This document shows, piece by piece, positions 61,907 through 64,000 of a stretch of 64,000 bases of DNA. The notes under the pieces are model-generated. The model did not search any database and was not told the origin of the DNA. It saw only the letters and a list, made by a program, of their open reading frames with translations. The stretch lies in assembly GCF_018141425.1 (NCBI RefSeq), contig NZ_CP058561.1, positions 4,154,001-4,218,000 of the forward strand. The letters are read 5' to 3'. This stretch comes from Vallitalea guaymasensis. Lineage in GTDB: Bacteria > Bacillota > Clostridia > Lachnospirales > Vallitaleaceae. The stretch's first letter is position 1. The number at the start of each line of letters is the position of its first letter. The translations under genes were made by a program, and so were the position numbers.

Positions 61907-63370
61907 TTATAATGAACTTCTTAGGTAAGTAGTACCCATAAGATATTCATCAACTGATTTAGCCAGTTTTCGACCTTCGGCTATTGCATGAACAACTAGT
62001 GATTGACCACGTCTCATGTCACCAGCCGTAAAAACTCCTTCAATATTGGTCATGCAATTAGCAGCAGCTAATACATTACCACGTCCATCATATTCAACTC
62101 CAAGGTCATCCAACATACCTTTATGTTCAGGATGTAAGAATCCCATAGCAAAAAGTACTAAATCAGCATCAAGCTGAAATTCACTGCCTTCAACTTCTTC
62201 CATAGTCTTTCTACCATTTTCATCAGTAGACCACTTAAGTTTTACACAATTGATTTTTGTTACTTTTCCGTCTTTGCCTTCAAAGGATTTAGTAGCTATG
62301 CTGTAATTCCTTATATCCTTACCAAACTTAGCCATTGCTTCTTTATGAGAAGTAGAAGTTCTAAGAATCATTGGATAAACTGGCCAAGGCTGTCCTGAGC
62401 TTCTATCGGCAGGGGGAGCATCCAGTAATTCAAGCTGTATTACATCAGCTGCACCTTGTCTAATGGAAGTACCGACACAGTCAGACCCTGTATCTCCACC
62501 ACCTATAACAATTACCTTTTTATCCTTAGCAGTTATGGATTCATTAGCAGGAATATCTTTTCCTACATTCCTTTTATTAGCTTGTGGCAGGAATTCCATT
62601 GCAAAATGGATACCATCCAAATTTCTACCTGATACATCAAGGTCTCTAGGTGTTGTTGAACCACCTGTCAAGCATATTACATCATACTTGTTTTTCAAGT
62701 CTTCTACGCTGACATCTTTACCTACATTAGTATTAGTCTTAAAATCAACACCTTCTTCTTCCATTTGATTGACTCTACGGTCTATATAGAGTTGTGGAAG
62801 CTTGTAATCAGGAATACCATATCTTAGGCAGCCCCCAATTGCATCTGCACGTTCATAAACTGTAACTGTATGACCTACTCTTGCTAATTGTTGAGCGGCA
62901 GCCAGTCCAGATGGACCAGAACCTACAACAGCTATTTTTTTGCCAGTATATACGGCAGGCGGTTGAGGTTTTACTATACCTTTTTCCCAACCTTTTTCTA
63001 TAATTGCAAGTTCTATCTGTTTACATGTGATAGGCTTTCTATTAATACCAAGTACACATCCTGATTCACATAGAGCAGGACATATTTTACCAGTAAATTC
63101 TGGGAAGTTATTTGTAGTATGAAGAACTTCCAAAGCTTTATCCCACTGATTATTATAAACTAAGTCATTGTAGTCAGGGATGATATTACCAAGAGGGCAG
63201 TTATAGCTGCAAAAAGGTACTCCACAATCCATACATCTAGAAGCTTGAACCTTAATCTCTTCATCTTCTAATGGAACATAGATATCATCAAAATTGTTAA
63301 CTCTGTCTAGCTCTGGTTTGTAATTTCCTAATTTTCTTTCGAACTCTTTAAAACCTGTTGCTTTACCCAT
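61907..63370 (-). CDS. gltD: Glutamate synthase (NADPH) small subunit
   Basis: 487 aa. N-terminal iron-sulfur Cys motifs (RCMDCGVPFCSYNCPLGNIIPD, GKICPALCESGCVLGI), FAD site GKKIAVVGSGPSGLAAAQQLARVGHTVTVYE, NADPH site KKVIVIGGGDTGSDCVGTSIRQGAADVIQLE, and FTAGDMRRGQSLVVHAIAEGRKLAKSVDEYL. Provides electrons to GltB. The ATG overlaps the stop of gltB by one base (TAATG) with AGGGGGTG before it, showing translational coupling. Runs opposite to the sulfatase side. Confidence 0.96.
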   Translation of the reverse strand: MGKATGFKEFERKLGNYKPELDRVNNFDDIYVPLEDEEIKVQASRCMDCGVPFCSYNCPLGNIIPDYNDLVYNNQWDKALEVLHTTNNFPEFTGKICPALCESGCVLGINRKPITCKQIELAIIEKGWEKGIVKPQPPAVYTGKKIAVVGSGPSGLAAAQQLARVGHTVTVYERADAIGGCLRYGIPDYKLPQLYIDRRVNQMEEEGVDFKTNTNVGKDVSVEDLKNKYDVICLTGGSTTPRDLDVSGRNLDGIHFAMEFLPQANKRNVGKDIPANESITAKDKKVIVIGGGDTGSDCVGTSIRQGAADVIQLELLDAPPADRSSGQPWPVYPMILRTSTSHKEAMAKFGKDIRNYSIATKSFEGKDGKVTKINCVKLKWSTDENGRKTMEEVEGSEFQLDADLVLFAMGFLHPEHKGMLDDLGVEYDGRGNVLAAANCMTNIEGVFTAGDMRRGQSLVVHAIAEGRKLAKSVDEYLMGTTYLRSSL

Positions 63371-64000
63371 TATCTGCACCCCCTGAATTCAAGGTTTTTT
63401 TCTAGTAATATTTCTTTGTACGCTGGAGATATAACTCTAATAAACTTATCTTTGTACTGTTCAAAATTATTAATGATTGTTTTTGCTTTTTCACTATCAG
63501 TATATTTTATATGATTTTCCAATAATCTTTTGATTCTTGTAATGTCTTCATCTTGGATAGTTTCTGTAATAACTAATTGGTAGTTACATCTATTCTTTTC
63601 AAAATCTCCTATTTCATCAAGAACATATGCAATACCACCACTCATACCAGCACCGAAATTTCTACCAGTTGAACCTAGAATCAGAGCAATACCGCCTGTC
63701 ATGTATTCACAACCGTGATCTCCAACACCTTCAACTACTGCTGTAGCACCAGAGTTTCTAACTGCAAAACGTTCTCCGGCAATACCATTTATATATACTT
63801 CACCATCTGTTGCTCCGTATAATAACGTATTACCTACTATGATGTTCTCGCCTGCATCAAAGGTAGCGTTCTTATCAGGATATACTATGAGCTTTCCGCC
63901 TGATAAGCCTTTACCTAAGTAATCATTAGCATCACCTTCAAGTTCTAATGTCATACCAGAAGTAGCGAATCCACCAAAAGTCTGACCGGCAGAACCATTG
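63370..64000 (-). CDS. gltB: Glutamate synthase large subunit, C-terminal part (5' end outside window)
   Basis: The frame is open to the window edge. Visible is the C-terminal GXGXG beta-helix: [88 protein letters not shown] and [16 protein letters not shown]. It ends in FRGCR, coupled to gltD. GltB turns glutamine and 2-oxoglutarate into glutamate. The glutaminase and synthase domains lie beyond the window. Confidence 0.95.
   Translation of the reverse strand, partial: NGSAGQTFGGFATSGMTLELEGDANDYLGKGLSGGKLIVYPDKNATFDAGENIIVGNTLLYGATDGEVYINGIAGERFAVRNSGATAVVEGVGDHGCEYMTGGIALILGSTGRNFGAGMSGGIAYVLDEIGDFEKNRCNYQLVITETIQDEDITRIKRLLENHIKYTDSEKAKTIINNFEQYKDKFIRVISPAYKEILLEKNLEFRGCR

Overview
This 64-kb window comes from a strongly AT-rich, anaerobic, Gram-positive bacterium of the Clostridia. 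Evidence includes a pyrophosphate-type phosphofructokinase, a hybrid cluster protein with the Clostridia-type Cys spacing, a SigI/RsgI pair, an S-layer homology protein, a c-di-GMP-I riboswitch, AGGAGG-type ribosome binding sites, frequent TTG/GTG starts and U-rich intrinsic terminators. The gene mix (heparinase II/III-like lyase, Cys-type sulfatase, NPCBM-carrying glycosidase) suggests a polysaccharide degrader, perhaps a marine Vallitalea-like lineage. That genus-level guess is weak.

Layout. 1-8.7 kb: end of PPi-phosphofructokinase, DsrE-like protein and carbamate kinase, cyclophilin, a Phd-like/Uma2 fusion behind a palindrome-studded promoter, a lipoprotein, a PadR/HAAS/S41-peptidase operon, and an orphan solute-binding lipoprotein. 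8.8-12.1 kb (minus strand): a secreted protein with a possible aerolysin-like Ser/Thr-rich stretch, a 1-kb non-coding zone (small-RNA-like unit, 12-bp minisatellite, structured element), and a GPH-family sugar symporter. 12.2-21.7 kb: PIG-L deacetylase, MoxR/DUF58/transglutaminase operon, ECF sigma operon with a TPR protein, and a Crp/Fnr regulator. 21.8-29.7 kb: DUF2087 regulator, SigI-RsgI, SLH protein behind a SigI-type promoter, ABC-2 transporter, CoA-binding protein. 29.8-39 kb: second copy of the structured element, LURP-one protein, CAT-like acetyltransferase, flavin reductase, TetR plus RND efflux pair, sugar isomerase, permuted NlpC/P60 protein. 39.1-45.9 kb: heparinase II/III, a permease-less three-gene cluster (signal-less binding protein, metallo-GTPase, ABC ATPase), UppP. 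45.9-53.2 kb: c-di-GMP riboswitch and GNAT gene, small STAS-like protein, lipoprotein, large NPCBM glycosidase. 53.2-64 kb: XRE regulator opposite a 20-codon micro-ORF, GNAT remnant, hcp, a GlpA-like/GlpB-like/DUF1667 operon, sulfatase, cold-shock protein, and gltD/gltB (minus strand, running off the edge).

Most interesting points. (1) Two copies of an apparent three-way-junction RNA (10565-10738 and 29840-29945): all varying stem positions covary, the junction bases are conserved, and hairpin loops carry AUGGAC or AGGAC. (2) The three-gene cluster at 41.8-44.8 kb looks like an ABC importer without a permease or signal peptide; its binding protein and ATPase both start with a similar helical module, suggesting a cytosolic metallocentre-loading machine. 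(3) A c-di-GMP riboswitch whose antiterminator can be read directly. (4) A perfect GTAAC-N4-GTTAC operator centred at -41.5 of hcp, fitting a Crp/Fnr-family activator. (5) A SigI-type promoter on the SLH gene next to sigI-rsgI. (6) Operator arrays over the Phd/Uma2 and PadR promoters.
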